Below are positions 52,065 through 61,855 of a stretch of DNA of 64,000 nucleotides, in pieces (the first letter of the stretch is position 1; every line of letters begins with the position of its first letter). The translations under genes and the position numbers were made by a program. The DNA is taken from positions 1,798,001 to 1,862,000 of the forward strand of contig NZ_CP049255.1 in the NCBI RefSeq assembly GCF_011047135.1. Reading direction: 5' to 3'. The stretch comes from Microbacterium endophyticum. GTDB lineage: Bacteria; Actinomycetota; Actinomycetes; Actinomycetales; Microbacteriaceae. A model generated the notes under the pieces. The model worked only from the letters and a program-made list of their open reading frames with translations. It was not told where the DNA came from and ran no database searches.

Positions 52065-53066
52065 ATGAGCGAACGCAACGTGTCGATGGCAGACGTCGCG
52101 GCGGCAGCCGGAGTCTCAGCGCAGACGGTCTCACGCGTCGTCAATGGGAGCCCCCGGGTCGATCCTGCGACGCGCACGCGAGTCGAGGCTGCGATGGAAG
52201 ATCTCGGGTACCGCATGCACCGCGCGGCCCGCGCCCTGCGTACCGGGCGTACGCACACGATCGGCGTTGTTGTCTCGACGCTGGCGACGGTAGGAAATTC
52301 GCTCATGCTAGAAGCCGTGAACGATGCGGCCTCAACCCGCGGCTTCGCGGTAGCTCTCGTCTCGATCGGTGCCGAGAGCGTCGGCTCGGCGCTCGGCCGA
52401 CTACGCGACCAGGGTGTCGACGGCGCGCTCGTGTTGAACGAGGCTTCTGCGCTTGCCCACGAAGCAGAGCTTCCGCAGGGACTTCGCCTCGTTGTCGTTG
52501 ATTCGCCACCCGATGAGCGCTACACAGTCATTGAAACCGATCACTTCGGCGGTGCCCGTGCCGCGACCACGTATCTCCGCGAACTTGGGCACGACAAGAT
52601 TGCTCATATTGCCGGTCCTGCAGACTCCTACGCCGCCGCGGAACGCGAACGCGGATGGCGTGCAGCGTTTGACGACACCGCGCACGAACCGGGTCCGCTC
52701 GAGCGCGGCACGTGGAAAGCAGCATCCGGTTATACCGCGGCTCTTCGTGTTCTCGAAGAGAGCGCGCCTACCGCGCTCTTCGTCGCGAACGATCAGATGG
52801 CACTGGGTGCGCTTCGGGCGCTCGGTGAGCGCGGTCTCCGTGTGCCGGAAGACGTGAGCGTGATTGGTTTCGACGACGTCGAAGACGCCGCCAACTATCG
52901 ACCGCCGCTCACGAGCGTGCGACAGCACTTCGACCAGCTTGGCGAGCGGGCAGTCGCGGCGCTCGTTGGCGACATCGAAAGTAGCCCCGCGACAGCGGCC
53001 CGGTTTCTCGTGCCCGCGCTCCTCACTGCGCGCGCGAGCACGGCTCCGGCCCGGAGTCTTCGCTAG
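52065..53066 (+). CDS. LacI-family regulator next to galT-galK
   Basis: The 333-residue protein has the LacI helix-turn-helix (SMADVAAAAGVSAQTVSRVV, then NGSPRVDP) followed by the YRMHRAARAL hinge and a sugar-sensor domain ending in IGFDDVEDAANYRPPLTSV. It is divergent from galT, and the gap holds a LacI-type palindrome. The start at 52065 follows GTGAGGA by 4 nt. An open frame to 52005 lacks support. Galactose or a derivative is the probable effector. Its stop touches the convergent GH35 gene without a gap. Confidence 0.88.
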   Translation: MSERNVSMADVAAAAGVSAQTVSRVVNGSPRVDPATRTRVEAAMEDLGYRMHRAARALRTGRTHTIGVVVSTLATVGNSLMLEAVNDAASTRGFAVALVSIGAESVGSALGRLRDQGVDGALVLNEASALAHEAELPQGLRLVVVDSPPDERYTVIETDHFGGARAATTYLRELGHDKIAHIAGPADSYAAAERERGWRAAFDDTAHEPGPLERGTWKAASGYTAALRVLEESAPTALFVANDQMALGALRALGERGLRVPEDVSVIGFDDVEDAANYRPPLTSVRQHFDQLGERAVAALVGDIESSPATAARFLVPALLTARASTAPARSLR

Positions 53067-54812
53067 TTATTCCTCGAGGTGTCCGAGATCAGGGTCGGCG
53101 ACGAAACGAACGATCGGCGCGCTGAGCTGTTCGAGTTCGACGATGGAGATCTCGTTGGATCCGGCACGGAGCGCCGAAGCTGGTACATAGAGCGTGCGCT
53201 GCGGACCACTTCGCCAGTAACGTCCCAAGAAGAATCCGTTCACAAAGGCAAAGCCCTTGCCCCAGGGATCGGTGTCGAGAAACAGATCGGTTGCCGATTC
53301 GAGGTCAAATGAGCCGGATGCCGCCACGGGGCCGAACCCGCCGGTAGGCCCCGAGGATGCCGATGTCGCGAGCGCCGGCAGGTCGAGCGGCGCGCTCACC
53401 CACCCGGTGAGCGGCGCGCCACCGAGAGTGGGTGCACCGACAAGCCCCTTGGGCTCGCCGAGCCTGCTGGCGTAGTTGACTCGTCCCTGATCTTCAACGA
53501 GCACAGTGAGCCGAGTCCCGACCGGGATCCTGAGTGCACGCTCATGGAGCGCGCGGGAGAGCCGGCCGCAGAACTTCGTGTCGACGAAGACCCATGCCAT
53601 GTCGCGCACCTCATCGAATGAGAGCAACGCAGTGCCGCTCGAATTGAACGCGGCCGAGGGCAGATCGATCTCGTACCGCATGAGCGCTCCGAGGTGACCG
53701 TGGTCTTCGAACGATGAGGGGATGTCGGTCGGCTCGCCAGCGGCGGGGCCTGTGAAGATCGCGCGTTGCGACGAGAGCGATGCCTCGAACGCGGGTGCGC
53801 TCGAGCGCGGCGCGGGCACCTCGTCGGGCACCGGCGCGTAGCGCGCGATGACGTCGCGGAAGGCGAAGAACTTCTCGGTCGGCGCCCCTGTCTCATCGAG
53901 CGGCGCGTCGTAGTCGTAGGAGGTAACGATGGGAGCGTAGCGACCCTTGTCGTTTGCCCCGTTCGTTGTGCCGTAGTTCGTGCCGCCGTGGAACATGTAG
54001 ATGTTCACCGACGCACCCGCAGCCAACAGGGTGTCGAGGTCGGCGGCTGAGGCTGCAGCATCCGTCGTGTGGTGCATGCCGCCCCACCAGTCGAACCAGC
54101 CGTCCCAGAACTCGGAGCACATGAGGGGGCCGGTGGGCTGGTGCGCGCGCAAAGTCTGCATGCGCTCGGCGGAGCGTGAACCGAAAGATCCAGTGAGGTG
54201 GAGTTCTGGCAGGCTGCCATCTTCGAGCATCTGATCTTCAGGCTGATCGACCGTCGTCAGGGGCACTGTGATGTCGCACTCGCGAGTGAGCGCGGTGAGG
54301 GTTCGCAGATAGTCCTTGTCGTTGCCATACGCGCCATACTCATTCTCGATTTGAACGAGGATGACATTGCCGCCACGGTCGATCTGACGCGGCGCGACGA
54401 TCTCGTATACGCGACGGAGGTACGTCGAGAGGGCATCGATGTATTGCCGTTCGCTGCGGCGAAGTCCGATTCCCGGTGTGCTCGTGAGCCATACCGGCAG
54501 CCCGCCGTTGTGCCATTCGGCGCAGATGTAGGGGCCCGGACGCACAATGGCGTGCATGCCCTCGGCGGCCACGAGATCGAGGAATCGACCGAGATCGTTC
54601 CAGCCGGTGGCATCCCATTCGCCACGAACCGGCTCGTGGGCATTCCACGCCACGTAGGTCTCAATCGTGTTGAGGCCCATGAGTTTCGCCTTGTGGATGC
54701 GGTCTGCCCACTGGTCGGGATGCACTCGGAAGTAGTGAAGGGCTCCGGCGATGACCCGATAGGGCGCGCCGTCGAGGAGGAAATCGGTTTCGCCGATGGT
54801 GAAGGAGCTCAC
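53067..54812 (-). CDS. GH35 beta-galactosidase (intracellular)
   Basis: The 581-residue protein is a GH35 enzyme with acid/base Glu158 (QIENEYG) and nucleophile Glu234 (CSEFWDGWF), followed by beta domains with YMFHGGTNYG near residue 280. It removes terminal beta-galactose. It lacks a secretion signal, so it trims oligosaccharides after uptake. The GTG at 54812 was chosen because the family begins directly after it and the frame upstream overlaps the GH51 gene. It lies 28 nt after the GH51 gene in the same operon. Galactose would then pass to galK and galT. Confidence 0.88.
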   Translation of the reverse strand: MSSFTIGETDFLLDGAPYRVIAGALHYFRVHPDQWADRIHKAKLMGLNTIETYVAWNAHEPVRGEWDATGWNDLGRFLDLVAAEGMHAIVRPGPYICAEWHNGGLPVWLTSTPGIGLRRSERQYIDALSTYLRRVYEIVAPRQIDRGGNVILVQIENEYGAYGNDKDYLRTLTALTRECDITVPLTTVDQPEDQMLEDGSLPELHLTGSFGSRSAERMQTLRAHQPTGPLMCSEFWDGWFDWWGGMHHTTDAAASAADLDTLLAAGASVNIYMFHGGTNYGTTNGANDKGRYAPIVTSYDYDAPLDETGAPTEKFFAFRDVIARYAPVPDEVPAPRSSAPAFEASLSSQRAIFTGPAAGEPTDIPSSFEDHGHLGALMRYEIDLPSAAFNSSGTALLSFDEVRDMAWVFVDTKFCGRLSRALHERALRIPVGTRLTVLVEDQGRVNYASRLGEPKGLVGAPTLGGAPLTGWVSAPLDLPALATSASSGPTGGFGPVAASGSFDLESATDLFLDTDPWGKGFAFVNGFFLGRYWRSGPQRTLYVPASALRAGSNEISIVELEQLSAPIVRFVADPDLGHLEE

Positions 54813-54840
54813 GATAGTTGTCTCGGTTTCAATGCTGTGG

Positions 54841-56373
54841 TCACGCGACAAGGCGCGCAGTGACACGCGCCCAGGCGAGCGGGGGAAGGGTGAGGGTGAG
54901 GTGTGAGACGCCGTCATCATCGACCTCGACGGAAACAGGTACGGATGCCGGACCCACGGGTTGGTCGTCTGCGCCGTTGACGGTGTGGCGGTCTGCGCCG
55001 TCGGGGGCCGCGACAACGAGCGCCTCGAGGCCGTCGAGACGGCTCGGTACGGTGACCGCCACAGTCGTCGCCTCGTCGAGCGAGCGGTGCGCGAAAAACA
55101 GTGCGATGTCGTCGCCGTCGATCGTCGCGACAGCATCGACAGCATCGACGTCGCCAAAGCGTTCGGTCGCGATACTGGCCGACTCCACCTCGACAGCGAT
55201 GACGTTTCCGTGAGCTGCAGCGGCCGTCAGCTGGAATGGGAAGAAGGTCGTCTGGCGCCATGCGGGCCCGCCGGGCTCGGTGCGAATGGGAGCGATGACG
55301 TTAACCAGTTGCGCAAGGTTTGCCATCGAGACGCGTTCGGCGTGCTTGAGGAGGGTGATGAGAAGAGAGCCGACGACGACAGCATCGGTCACCGTGTAAT
55401 CGTCCTCGATGAGGCGCGGGGCGACAGGCCAGTCACCGGTGAAGACGCGCGGCTTGTCGATCTCGTTCCAACGGGTCTGGTTCCACACGTTCCACTCGTC
55501 GACGCTGATGCCGATGGGGCTCTCGATGTCGAACTCGGCGCGAACGTCATCGATGATTGCGGCGACATCGTCGAGGTAGCGACTGAGGCCCACACCCGAT
55601 GCAAGAAAGCTCGCCGGGTCGCCGGGTGCTTCTTCGTAGTACGCGTGTACTGAGATGTGATCGACGAGACCCGCAGTATGGCGGAGCACAGTGCGTTCCC
55701 ACTCGCCGAACGTCGGCATTTCGTGGTTCGAGCTCCCCGCGGCCACCAGCTCGATGTCGGGGTCGATGAAGCGCATCATCCGCGCTGTTTCAGCGGCAAG
55801 ACGGCCGTACTCGTCGGCGGTCTTGTGTCCGATCTGCCACGGACCATCCATTTCATTACCCAAGCACCACAGGCGGATGCCAAAGGGCTCTGCCCGGCCG
55901 TTGTCAGCGCGCTGCTGACTCAGGGCCGTGCCGCTGGGGTGGTTCGCATATTCGAGGAGGTCGGCCGCTTCGGCGACACCACGGGTGCCGAGGTTCACGG
56001 CTTCCATGACTTCCAGACCGGCTTCCGCGGCCCACTCCGAGAATTCGTGCAGACCCACCTGATTCGACTCGGTGCTGTGCCACGCGGCATCCAGTCGTAC
56101 TGGACGCTCCTCGCGGGGACCGACGCCGTCTTCCCAGCGGTAGCCCGACACGAAATTGCCGCCGGGGTAGCGCACGACGGTCGCGCCGAGTTCACGCACG
56201 AGCGCGAGTACGTCACGGCGGAAGCCACGCTCGTCGGCTTCGGAGTGGCCGGGCTCGTAGATGCCGTCGTAGACGCAACGACCCATGTGCTCGACGAAGG
56301 TACCGAACAAGCGAGGGGAGATCTGGGCACCGACGTCAGAAAGCGGCACTGTGATGCGCGTCGTGCAAGTCAT
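54841..56373 (-). CDS. GH51 alpha-L-arabinofuranosidase (intracellular)
   Basis: The 510-residue protein has the GH51 barrel with acid/base Glu174 in CLGNEMDGPW and nucleophile Glu293 in SVDEWNVWN, then a C-terminal beta domain. It releases L-arabinose from arabinan or arabinogalactan oligosaccharides. The ATG at 56373 was chosen from the family start and an AAAGA element upstream. An open frame to 56442 runs over the terminator of the preceding gene. No signal peptide is present. It lies between the sugar-binding lipoprotein gene and the GH35 gene. Confidence 0.9.
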   Translation of the reverse strand: MTCTTRITVPLSDVGAQISPRLFGTFVEHMGRCVYDGIYEPGHSEADERGFRRDVLALVRELGATVVRYPGGNFVSGYRWEDGVGPREERPVRLDAAWHSTESNQVGLHEFSEWAAEAGLEVMEAVNLGTRGVAEAADLLEYANHPSGTALSQQRADNGRAEPFGIRLWCLGNEMDGPWQIGHKTADEYGRLAAETARMMRFIDPDIELVAAGSSNHEMPTFGEWERTVLRHTAGLVDHISVHAYYEEAPGDPASFLASGVGLSRYLDDVAAIIDDVRAEFDIESPIGISVDEWNVWNQTRWNEIDKPRVFTGDWPVAPRLIEDDYTVTDAVVVGSLLITLLKHAERVSMANLAQLVNVIAPIRTEPGGPAWRQTTFFPFQLTAAAAHGNVIAVEVESASIATERFGDVDAVDAVATIDGDDIALFFAHRSLDEATTVAVTVPSRLDGLEALVVAAPDGADRHTVNGADDQPVGPASVPVSVEVDDDGVSHLTLTLPPLAWARVTARLVA

Positions 56374-56423
56374 GAGGTCTTTCTTGGTTCTGAGGAAGGG
56401 GCAAGCGGAAGGGGCAAGCGGAA

Positions 56424-56458
56424 GGGCGGGTCGGATCAGCACTCGATTCGGCCCGCCC
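56424..56458 (-). terminator. Partial terminator between the sugar-binding protein and GH51 genes
   Basis: GGGCGGGTCGGATC (56424-56437) pairs with GATTCGGCCCGCCC (56445-56458), 14 bp with two G-T pairs. It lies just after the binding-protein stop and probably makes that gene more highly expressed than GH51 and GH35. Confidence 0.6.
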
Positions 56459-56473
56459 CTCGCTCACAAGGAC

Positions 56474-57823
56474 TTACTTGTTGACGCTGAAGCCCTGGTC
56501 GTTGCCGTACTGGACGAGCTGGTCCTGCCAGTTTGCGAGTCCGGCATTGATGTCGCTCTGGTCGGCGTACGCCTGGCCGACAGTGTCGCTGAAGATGCTG
56601 TTGGCGTAGACCTGGTAGGGCAGGTACTGCCAACCGTCGACGACATTCTTTGTTGCGTCGACGAGCACTTCGTTGATCTTCTGCCCACCGAAGTAGTCAG
56701 ATTCGTAGTTGAGGAAGTCGTCCGACTCGAGCGTCGCCGTCGTCGACGGGAATCCGCCGCTCTCAGCGAAGATCGAAAGGCTTTCGGAGTCGTTGTTCAG
56801 CCACTTGAGGAACGCCGCAGCGAGGGCCGGGTTCTTGCTCTGGCTTGTGACTGCCTGGCCGCCGCCACCGTTTTCTGCGGTCGCGGGGGTGCCGTCGTAC
56901 GTCGGGATGGGGGCAACGCGCCAGTCTCCCGATGCGTTTGCGACCGAAGACTCGAGCACGCCGGGCATCCACGCTCCGGTAATCAGGGTCGCGATCGATC
57001 CGTCGCCGAGTCCCTGGTACCACTCATCTGTCCATCCGGGTGTGTCGGAGAGCAGATCGTTTTCGAGCAACTGGTTCCACATGTCGGCCCACTTCGTCGA
57101 TCCCGTATCGGCGAGATCGATCGTGATGTCGGTGTCTTTGACATCAAACGGATGTCCGCCAGCCTGCCAAATCATGCTGGTTGCGAAGCCCGAGTCACCG
57201 GTGTCGGAGGTGATGTGCTTGCCCGGGTCGGCAGCCGTAAGTGCTTGCGCCGTGGCGATGTACTCGTCCCACGTGGTAGGAACCGTCAGACCGTACTCAT
57301 CGAAGACCGATTTGTTGTAGAACATGGCCATGGGGCCGGAGTCCTGGGGCAGGCCGTAGAGGCCACCGTTGATGTTGACGGAACCCCACGTCGAGGCGGT
57401 GTAGTCGCTTTCGAGGTCGTCCATGCCGTACTGCGACAGGTCGAGGAGCGAATCCGAGAGCGCGAACTGCGGGAAGGCGTAATACTCGATCTGTACGACG
57501 TCGGGAGCACCCGAGCCGGCCTTAATTGCGTTTTGCAGCTTCGTGTACTCGTCTGTGTTGGTTCCAGCGTTGACCAGGTTCACGGTGACGTTCGGGTAAG
57601 CCTTTTCGAACGCGGCAACCTGCGCTTCACCCGACGGCGTCCACGACCAATACGTGATTTCGCCACCAGCATCGAGTGCAGCTTGCAGGTCGTCGGCGCT
57701 TCCGCCACCGCTGGTGCTGCCGCCGTCTGACGAGCATGCAGCCAGGGTGGTGCCAGCCAGGGCTGTTGCCGCCACGATGAATGCGACGCGACGCAGCGTC
57801 GAATTCTTTCGCATGAGAATCAT
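56474..57823 (-). CDS. Sugar ABC transporter substrate-binding lipoprotein
   Basis: The 449-residue protein has a signal peptide with lipobox LAACSSDG (Cys29) and the family 1 solute-binding fold, including IKAGSGAPDVVQIEY near residue 95 and ETGDSGFAT-type sugar contacts. It binds oligosaccharides outside the cell for the MalF/MalG-type permeases encoded upstream. The ATG at 57823 follows AAGGA by 7 nt. Arabinogalactan oligosaccharides are the likely ligand because GH51 and GH35 follow. No ATP-binding gene is present, so a shared ATPase (MsiK type) must serve this importer. Confidence 0.9.
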   Translation of the reverse strand: MILMRKNSTLRRVAFIVAATALAGTTLAACSSDGGSTSGGGSADDLQAALDAGGEITYWSWTPSGEAQVAAFEKAYPNVTVNLVNAGTNTDEYTKLQNAIKAGSGAPDVVQIEYYAFPQFALSDSLLDLSQYGMDDLESDYTASTWGSVNINGGLYGLPQDSGPMAMFYNKSVFDEYGLTVPTTWDEYIATAQALTAADPGKHITSDTGDSGFATSMIWQAGGHPFDVKDTDITIDLADTGSTKWADMWNQLLENDLLSDTPGWTDEWYQGLGDGSIATLITGAWMPGVLESSVANASGDWRVAPIPTYDGTPATAENGGGGQAVTSQSKNPALAAAFLKWLNNDSESLSIFAESGGFPSTTATLESDDFLNYESDYFGGQKINEVLVDATKNVVDGWQYLPYQVYANSIFSDTVGQAYADQSDINAGLANWQDQLVQYGNDQGFSVNK

Positions 57824-57912
57824 GGGTTTTCCTTCACTTCGTTGTTGTGGATTCCGGGGCAGGACGCTCCGGGGGGTGAGGGGTGGGCGTAGTCATGCAG
57901 TGCCCCCTCGGA

Positions 57913-58800
57913 TCACTGCTTGACGCCTCCGGCGCTCAGGCCCGACTGCCAGAACCGCTGCAGTACGAGGAACGCGGCGACGATGGGGATGATCGACAAC
58001 AGCGAGCCGGTGAGCACGAGGTTGTAGATCGGCTGAGCGCTGACGCCTGTTGCTTGCGCGTTCCATTGGTTCAGGCCCACAGTGAGCGGGTACCAGTTGG
58101 GATCACTCAGCATGATCAAGGGGAGGAAGTAGTTGTTCCAGGTCGCAACGACGGCGAACAGCGCTACCGTGACGATTCCAGGAACGAGCATCCGGAACGA
58201 AATGGTGAAGAAGGTGCGGAATTCACCTGCACCGTCCATTCGCGCCGCTTCCAGGATTTCCGTTGGAATCGAATCGCTCGCGTAGACCCAGATCAAATAG
58301 AGGCCGAACGGGCTGATGAGAGACGGGATGATGATAGCCCACGGAGTGTTTGTGAGGCCCATCTGACTGAACAGCAAGAAGGTAGGAACTGCGAGTGCTG
58401 TTCCCGGTACCGCGATTGCGCCGAGGATAACTGCGAACACAGCCTTGCGTCCGCGGAAGTTGTATTTGGCGAGACCGTATCCGGCCATCGTGGCCAGGAG
58501 CGTTGCGCCACCGGCACCAACGACAACGTAGAGCAAAGTGTTTCCGAGCCACCGCACGAAGATGCCATCGTTATACGTCAGCGTCTGGACGATGTTGTCC
58601 CAGAGCGCAAAGTCATTGCCAAACCAGAGACCAAAGGTGGAGAACAGATCTGTCTGAGTTTTGGATGAGTTGATGACCAGCCAGAACAGCGGCACGAGTG
58701 TGTACAGAAGGTACAGGCCCATGACGATCATGAGAATGTTCGACTTGCGTGTGCGAGCCGATTTTGATTTTGATGTGCGGGCGAAAGCGGGCGCGGCCAT
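57913..58800 (-). CDS. Sugar ABC transporter permease (MalG type)
   Basis: The 295-residue protein has six membrane segments and the EAA loop EILEAARMDGAGEFRTFFTI near residue 205 for contact with the ATPase. It forms the importer channel with the MalF-type protein encoded upstream. The ATG at 58800 is chosen because AGGAGGT (58807-58813) lies 6 nt before it. The GTG at 58806 would sit directly on that ribosome site. The stop of the upstream permease lies between them, so the genes are translationally coupled. Confidence 0.89.
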   Translation of the reverse strand: MAAPAFARTSKSKSARTRKSNILMIVMGLYLLYTLVPLFWLVINSSKTQTDLFSTFGLWFGNDFALWDNIVQTLTYNDGIFVRWLGNTLLYVVVGAGGATLLATMAGYGLAKYNFRGRKAVFAVILGAIAVPGTALAVPTFLLFSQMGLTNTPWAIIIPSLISPFGLYLIWVYASDSIPTEILEAARMDGAGEFRTFFTISFRMLVPGIVTVALFAVVATWNNYFLPLIMLSDPNWYPLTVGLNQWNAQATGVSAQPIYNLVLTGSLLSIIPIVAAFLVLQRFWQSGLSAGGVKQ

Positions 58801-58802
58801 CG

Positions 58803-59720
58803 TCACACCTCCTGTCGTGAGCCGCGCAACTGCACGACGTAGGCGATGATCGCGGTGATAACGCCCATGATGATCGCGACGGTTGCGGCGTAGTTGTACT
58901 GCTGGCCGGCGAAGGACAGGTTGTACGCATACATATTCGGGGTGAAGTAGGTCGAGATCACGTTGGTAGCAAGTGGCTTCAGAATGTTGGGCTCGTTGAA
59001 GAGCTGGAAGCTACCGATGATCGAGAAGATCGTGGCGATGACAAGAGATCCGCGGAGAGCAGGAAGCTTGATCGAGAAGATCGTGCGCCAGTCCCCTGCG
59101 CCATCGATGGAAGCGGCTTCGTACAAATCGCCGGGGATGGTTTTCAGTGAGGAGTAGAAGATCAGCATGTTGTAGCCGACGAACTCCCACGTGACGATGT
59201 TTCCGATCGACAGCATGATCCACTGCGAAGAAAGCGGTGCTAGGAAGGTCGAGCCCAGGAAATCGTTGATGTTGCCCGCGAGACCAAACTGGTCGCCGTA
59301 GATGTAACCCCACATGAGCACAGCCACGACAGCGGGAACGGCGTAGGGCAAGAAGATAATGATGCGGTTGAAGCTCTTTGCCCGGAGTCGCGCACTGTCG
59401 ATCGCGAGAGCCGCTCCGAGAGCGAGCAAGAGCATGATCGGCACCTGCACGACGAGGAAGCCGAGAACTCGGACGAAACCGTCCCAGAACTTGGGGTCTG
59501 TGAATGCGGCGATGTAGTTGTCGAGTCCAACGAACGCATTTCCGCCGACCAACTGGTCGCGGAACAGGCTCAACCACAGGGAGTAGATGAGGGGTGCGAG
59601 GAAGACTAGCGCGAATACGATTGCGAACGGTGCGACGAAGAGCCAGCCGCGTTGTTCGATGCGCGACCGCTTGCGCCGGGGAGGCGCCACGCGTGGTGGC
59701 GCTGCTGCTGTGGTCGTCAT
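58803..59720 (-). CDS. Sugar ABC transporter permease (MalF type)
   Basis: The 305-residue protein has a basic N-terminal stretch, six membrane segments and the EAA loop LYEAASIDGAGDWRTIFSI near residue 215. It forms the channel with the MalG-type permease. It is the first gene of the arabinogalactan operon (permeases, binding protein, GH51, GH35). Its promoter carries TTGACA and TATGTT 18 nt apart, each overlapped by a LacI-type operator (59765-59812), so repression by the divergent LacI protein is expected. Confidence 0.9.
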   Translation of the reverse strand: MTTTAAAPPRVAPPRRKRSRIEQRGWLFVAPFAIVFALVFLAPLIYSLWLSLFRDQLVGGNAFVGLDNYIAAFTDPKFWDGFVRVLGFLVVQVPIMLLLALGAALAIDSARLRAKSFNRIIIFLPYAVPAVVAVLMWGYIYGDQFGLAGNINDFLGSTFLAPLSSQWIMLSIGNIVTWEFVGYNMLIFYSSLKTIPGDLYEAASIDGAGDWRTIFSIKLPALRGSLVIATIFSIIGSFQLFNEPNILKPLATNVISTYFTPNMYAYNLSFAGQQYNYAATVAIIMGVITAIIAYVVQLRGSRQEV

Positions 59721-59764
59721 TGGCCGATGTTGCCTTTTCTGGGGTGATTTTCCCGTCAGCGGGA

Positions 59765-59812
59765 TGTTTACGTCAACATAACCCGATCATGGGTAGCATG
59801 TCAACGTCAACA
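59765..59812. promoter_or_regulatory. LacI-type operators in the divergent promoter of the sugar importer operon
   Basis: TGTTTACGTCAACA (59765-59778) and TGTCAACGTCAACA (59799-59812) match the palindrome TGTTGACGTCAACA with one and two changes. On the minus strand they overlap a TATGTT -10 (59775-59780) and a TTGACA -35 (59799-59804), with an 18-nt spacer. The regulator encoded at 59827 is the likely ligand. Confidence 0.78.
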
Positions 59813-59826
59813 TGACGGGAGTTTCC

Positions 59827-60873
59827 ATGACGGATGCGCAACAGGCCGAAGCCGCTATCGGCCGGGCTGAACGTCGCCGTGACCCCTCGATGGCTGACGT
59901 TGCTCGCGAATCAGGCGTATCGGGTCAGACTGTTTCTCGTGTCGCGAACGGTCGCACCAACGTCGATCCCGAGACACGCTCCCGCGTCGTTGCAGCGATG
60001 CGAAAGCTCGGTTACCGACCCAACAGTGCCGCGCGTGCTCTCCGCTCGGGACGCTTCCGCAGTATTGGCGTCATCATGTTCTCGCTCTCGTCGTATGGCA
60101 ACACGCGAACGCTGGATGCCGTGGCATCAGAGGCCGCACGCTCGGGCTATTCACTTACTCTCATGCCGCTGTCATCAGCGACGCAGTCCGATGTGTCCGG
60201 CGCGTTCGATCGACTGCGCGAACAGGCAGTCGACGGCGTCATCATTCTCATCGAAGCACACCGGCTCAACGGGGCAGACCTCGAACTCCCCTCTGGTCTC
60301 CCCGTTGTCGTTCTCGACTCAAGTGCGCAGTACGAATATCCGGTTGTCGACACCGACCAGGCGCAGGGTGCGCGACTGGCGACCGAGCACCTCCTGGAGC
60401 TTGGCCACCGCACCGTGCATCACATCTCAGGTCCGCAAGGGTCGTACTCCGCCGAGCGTCGCGCCCAGTCGTGGCGAGCAACGCTCGAGGCGGCTGGCGC
60501 GCCCGTTCCCGATATGGTCGTGGGGGATTGGACGAGCGACTCTGGCTATCGGCTCGGTCTAACGCTCGCGTCCGATCCTGGCGTGACGGCGGTCTTCAGC
60601 GCTAACGACCAGATGGCTGTGGGGCTGTCGCGGGCGATGCATGAAGCGGGACGAAGCATCCCCGGAGATGTCAGTCTGGTCGGGTTCGACGACATGGCTG
60701 ATTCAGCCAACCACTTTCCGCCGCTCACGACGGTGCATCAGCACTTCGACCGCGTGGGAGTCGAAGCGCTCACGGCCCTGATCGAAGAGATCGAGGGGGG
60801 CGTGAGCGACGTGCGCGCCCTTGTTCCGACCGAACTCGTGGTGCGCGCAAGTACCGCACCGCCGCGGGGCTGA
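59827..60873 (+). CDS. LacI-family regulator of the arabinogalactan locus
   Basis: The 348-residue protein has a LacI helix-turn-helix (PSMADVARESGVSGQTVSRV, then ANGRTNVDP) and a sugar-binding sensor domain ending in VGFDDMADSANHFPPLTTV. It is divergent from the importer operon. Matching TGTTGACGTCAACA-type operators occur in that gap and again upstream of galE and the GH30 gene, so it probably controls all of them. The ATG at 59827 is chosen for its ACGGGA site. The frame begins at 59812. The effector is likely a galactose- or arabinose-containing oligosaccharide. Its stop is 4 nt from the convergent galE stop. Confidence 0.88.
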   Translation: MTDAQQAEAAIGRAERRRDPSMADVARESGVSGQTVSRVANGRTNVDPETRSRVVAAMRKLGYRPNSAARALRSGRFRSIGVIMFSLSSYGNTRTLDAVASEAARSGYSLTLMPLSSATQSDVSGAFDRLREQAVDGVIILIEAHRLNGADLELPSGLPVVVLDSSAQYEYPVVDTDQAQGARLATEHLLELGHRTVHHISGPQGSYSAERRAQSWRATLEAAGAPVPDMVVGDWTSDSGYRLGLTLASDPGVTAVFSANDQMAVGLSRAMHEAGRSIPGDVSLVGFDDMADSANHFPPLTTVHQHFDRVGVEALTALIEEIEGGVSDVRALVPTELVVRASTAPPRG

Positions 60874-60877
60874 CGCG

Positions 60878-61855
60878 CTACTTCGCTGCTTGGCGCGCTT
60901 CCCAGCCGCTTCGCACCATGTCGTCGACGCTGTGGCGGTTCTTCCACTCGAGGTCGCGCGCAGCGAGTTCTCCGGTTGCCACGATCCGATCGGGATCTCC
61001 CGCGCGACGCGGTGCGATCTCGGGTGTGAAGTCGATACCCGTCACGCGAGCCATGGCGTCCATGATTTCGCGCACCGACAGCCCATTTTGCGAACCCAGG
61101 TTGTACGCGGGCTCGATCGGTTTGCCGGTGATGAGCAGCTTCGCCGCCGCAACGTGAGCCGCGGCGATGTCGGCGACGTGTACATAGTCGCGCACGTTCG
61201 TGCCATCAGGCGTGTTGTAGTCGTCGCCGTTGATGCGAGGCGTGCGTCCCTCCAGCAGTGCCTCGAAAACCAACGGGAACAGATTATGGGGACTCGAATC
61301 GTAGATGCTCGTGTCGATGGAGCCGACGACGTTGAAGTAGCGAAGCGAGGTGTGGCGAAGCGGGCTTCCCGTGGTCGCCGTCGCAATGCCCTGATCGCGC
61401 AGCATCCACTCGCCGATGAGCTTCGATTCTCCGTAGGGCGACGCCGGACGTTTCGGAAGGTCTTCGGTGACCAGATCGACGTCGGGGGTGCCGTAAACGG
61501 CAGCGCTCGAGGAGAACACGAGATTGGTCACGTCGGTGTTCGCCATTGCCTCGAGGACGACGCGAGTACCCTCGACGTTCTGAGCGTACGTGTGAAGGGG
61601 GCGGTTGACGGAGACGCCCGCGTATTTGAAGCCAGCGACGTGGATGACGCCCTCGATGCTGTGCTCGCGCAGCGTGTTTTCCATCAGCGCCAGATCGAGA
61701 ATCGAGCCGTTCACGAATGGAACGTCGTCGGGAACGAAGGACGAGTGCCCGCTGGAAAGATCGTCGATCACAACCGGCTCAAGCCCCGCCGCCGTGAGCG
61801 CGCGAACGATGTGTGCACCGATATAGCCGGCCCCGCCGGTCACAAGCCAAGTCAT
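60878..61855 (-). CDS. galE: UDP-glucose 4-epimerase
   Basis: The 325-residue SDR has the NAD motif TGGAGYIGAHI at the N-terminus, SSSAAVYG with the catalytic Ser and YGESKLIGE with the catalytic Tyr and Lys. It interconverts UDP-galactose and UDP-glucose, completing the Leloir pathway with GalK and GalT. The ATG at 61855 follows GAGGATGA. Frames upstream are not supported. LacI-type operators at 61958 lie between galE and the divergent GH30 gene and should control both. Confidence 0.92.
   Translation of the reverse strand: MTWLVTGGAGYIGAHIVRALTAAGLEPVVIDDLSSGHSSFVPDDVPFVNGSILDLALMENTLREHSIEGVIHVAGFKYAGVSVNRPLHTYAQNVEGTRVVLEAMANTDVTNLVFSSSAAVYGTPDVDLVTEDLPKRPASPYGESKLIGEWMLRDQGIATATTGSPLRHTSLRYFNVVGSIDTSIYDSSPHNLFPLVFEALLEGRTPRINGDDYNTPDGTNVRDYVHVADIAAAHVAAAKLLITGKPIEPAYNLGSQNGLSVREIMDAMARVTGIDFTPEIAPRRAGDPDRIVATGELAARDLEWKNRHSVDDMVRSGWEARQAAK

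Noticed and set aside
56285..57730. Rightward frame of 481 codons opposite the binding protein gene
   Set aside because: The opposite strand encodes a lipoprotein with lipobox and an operon context. The frame has no family features.
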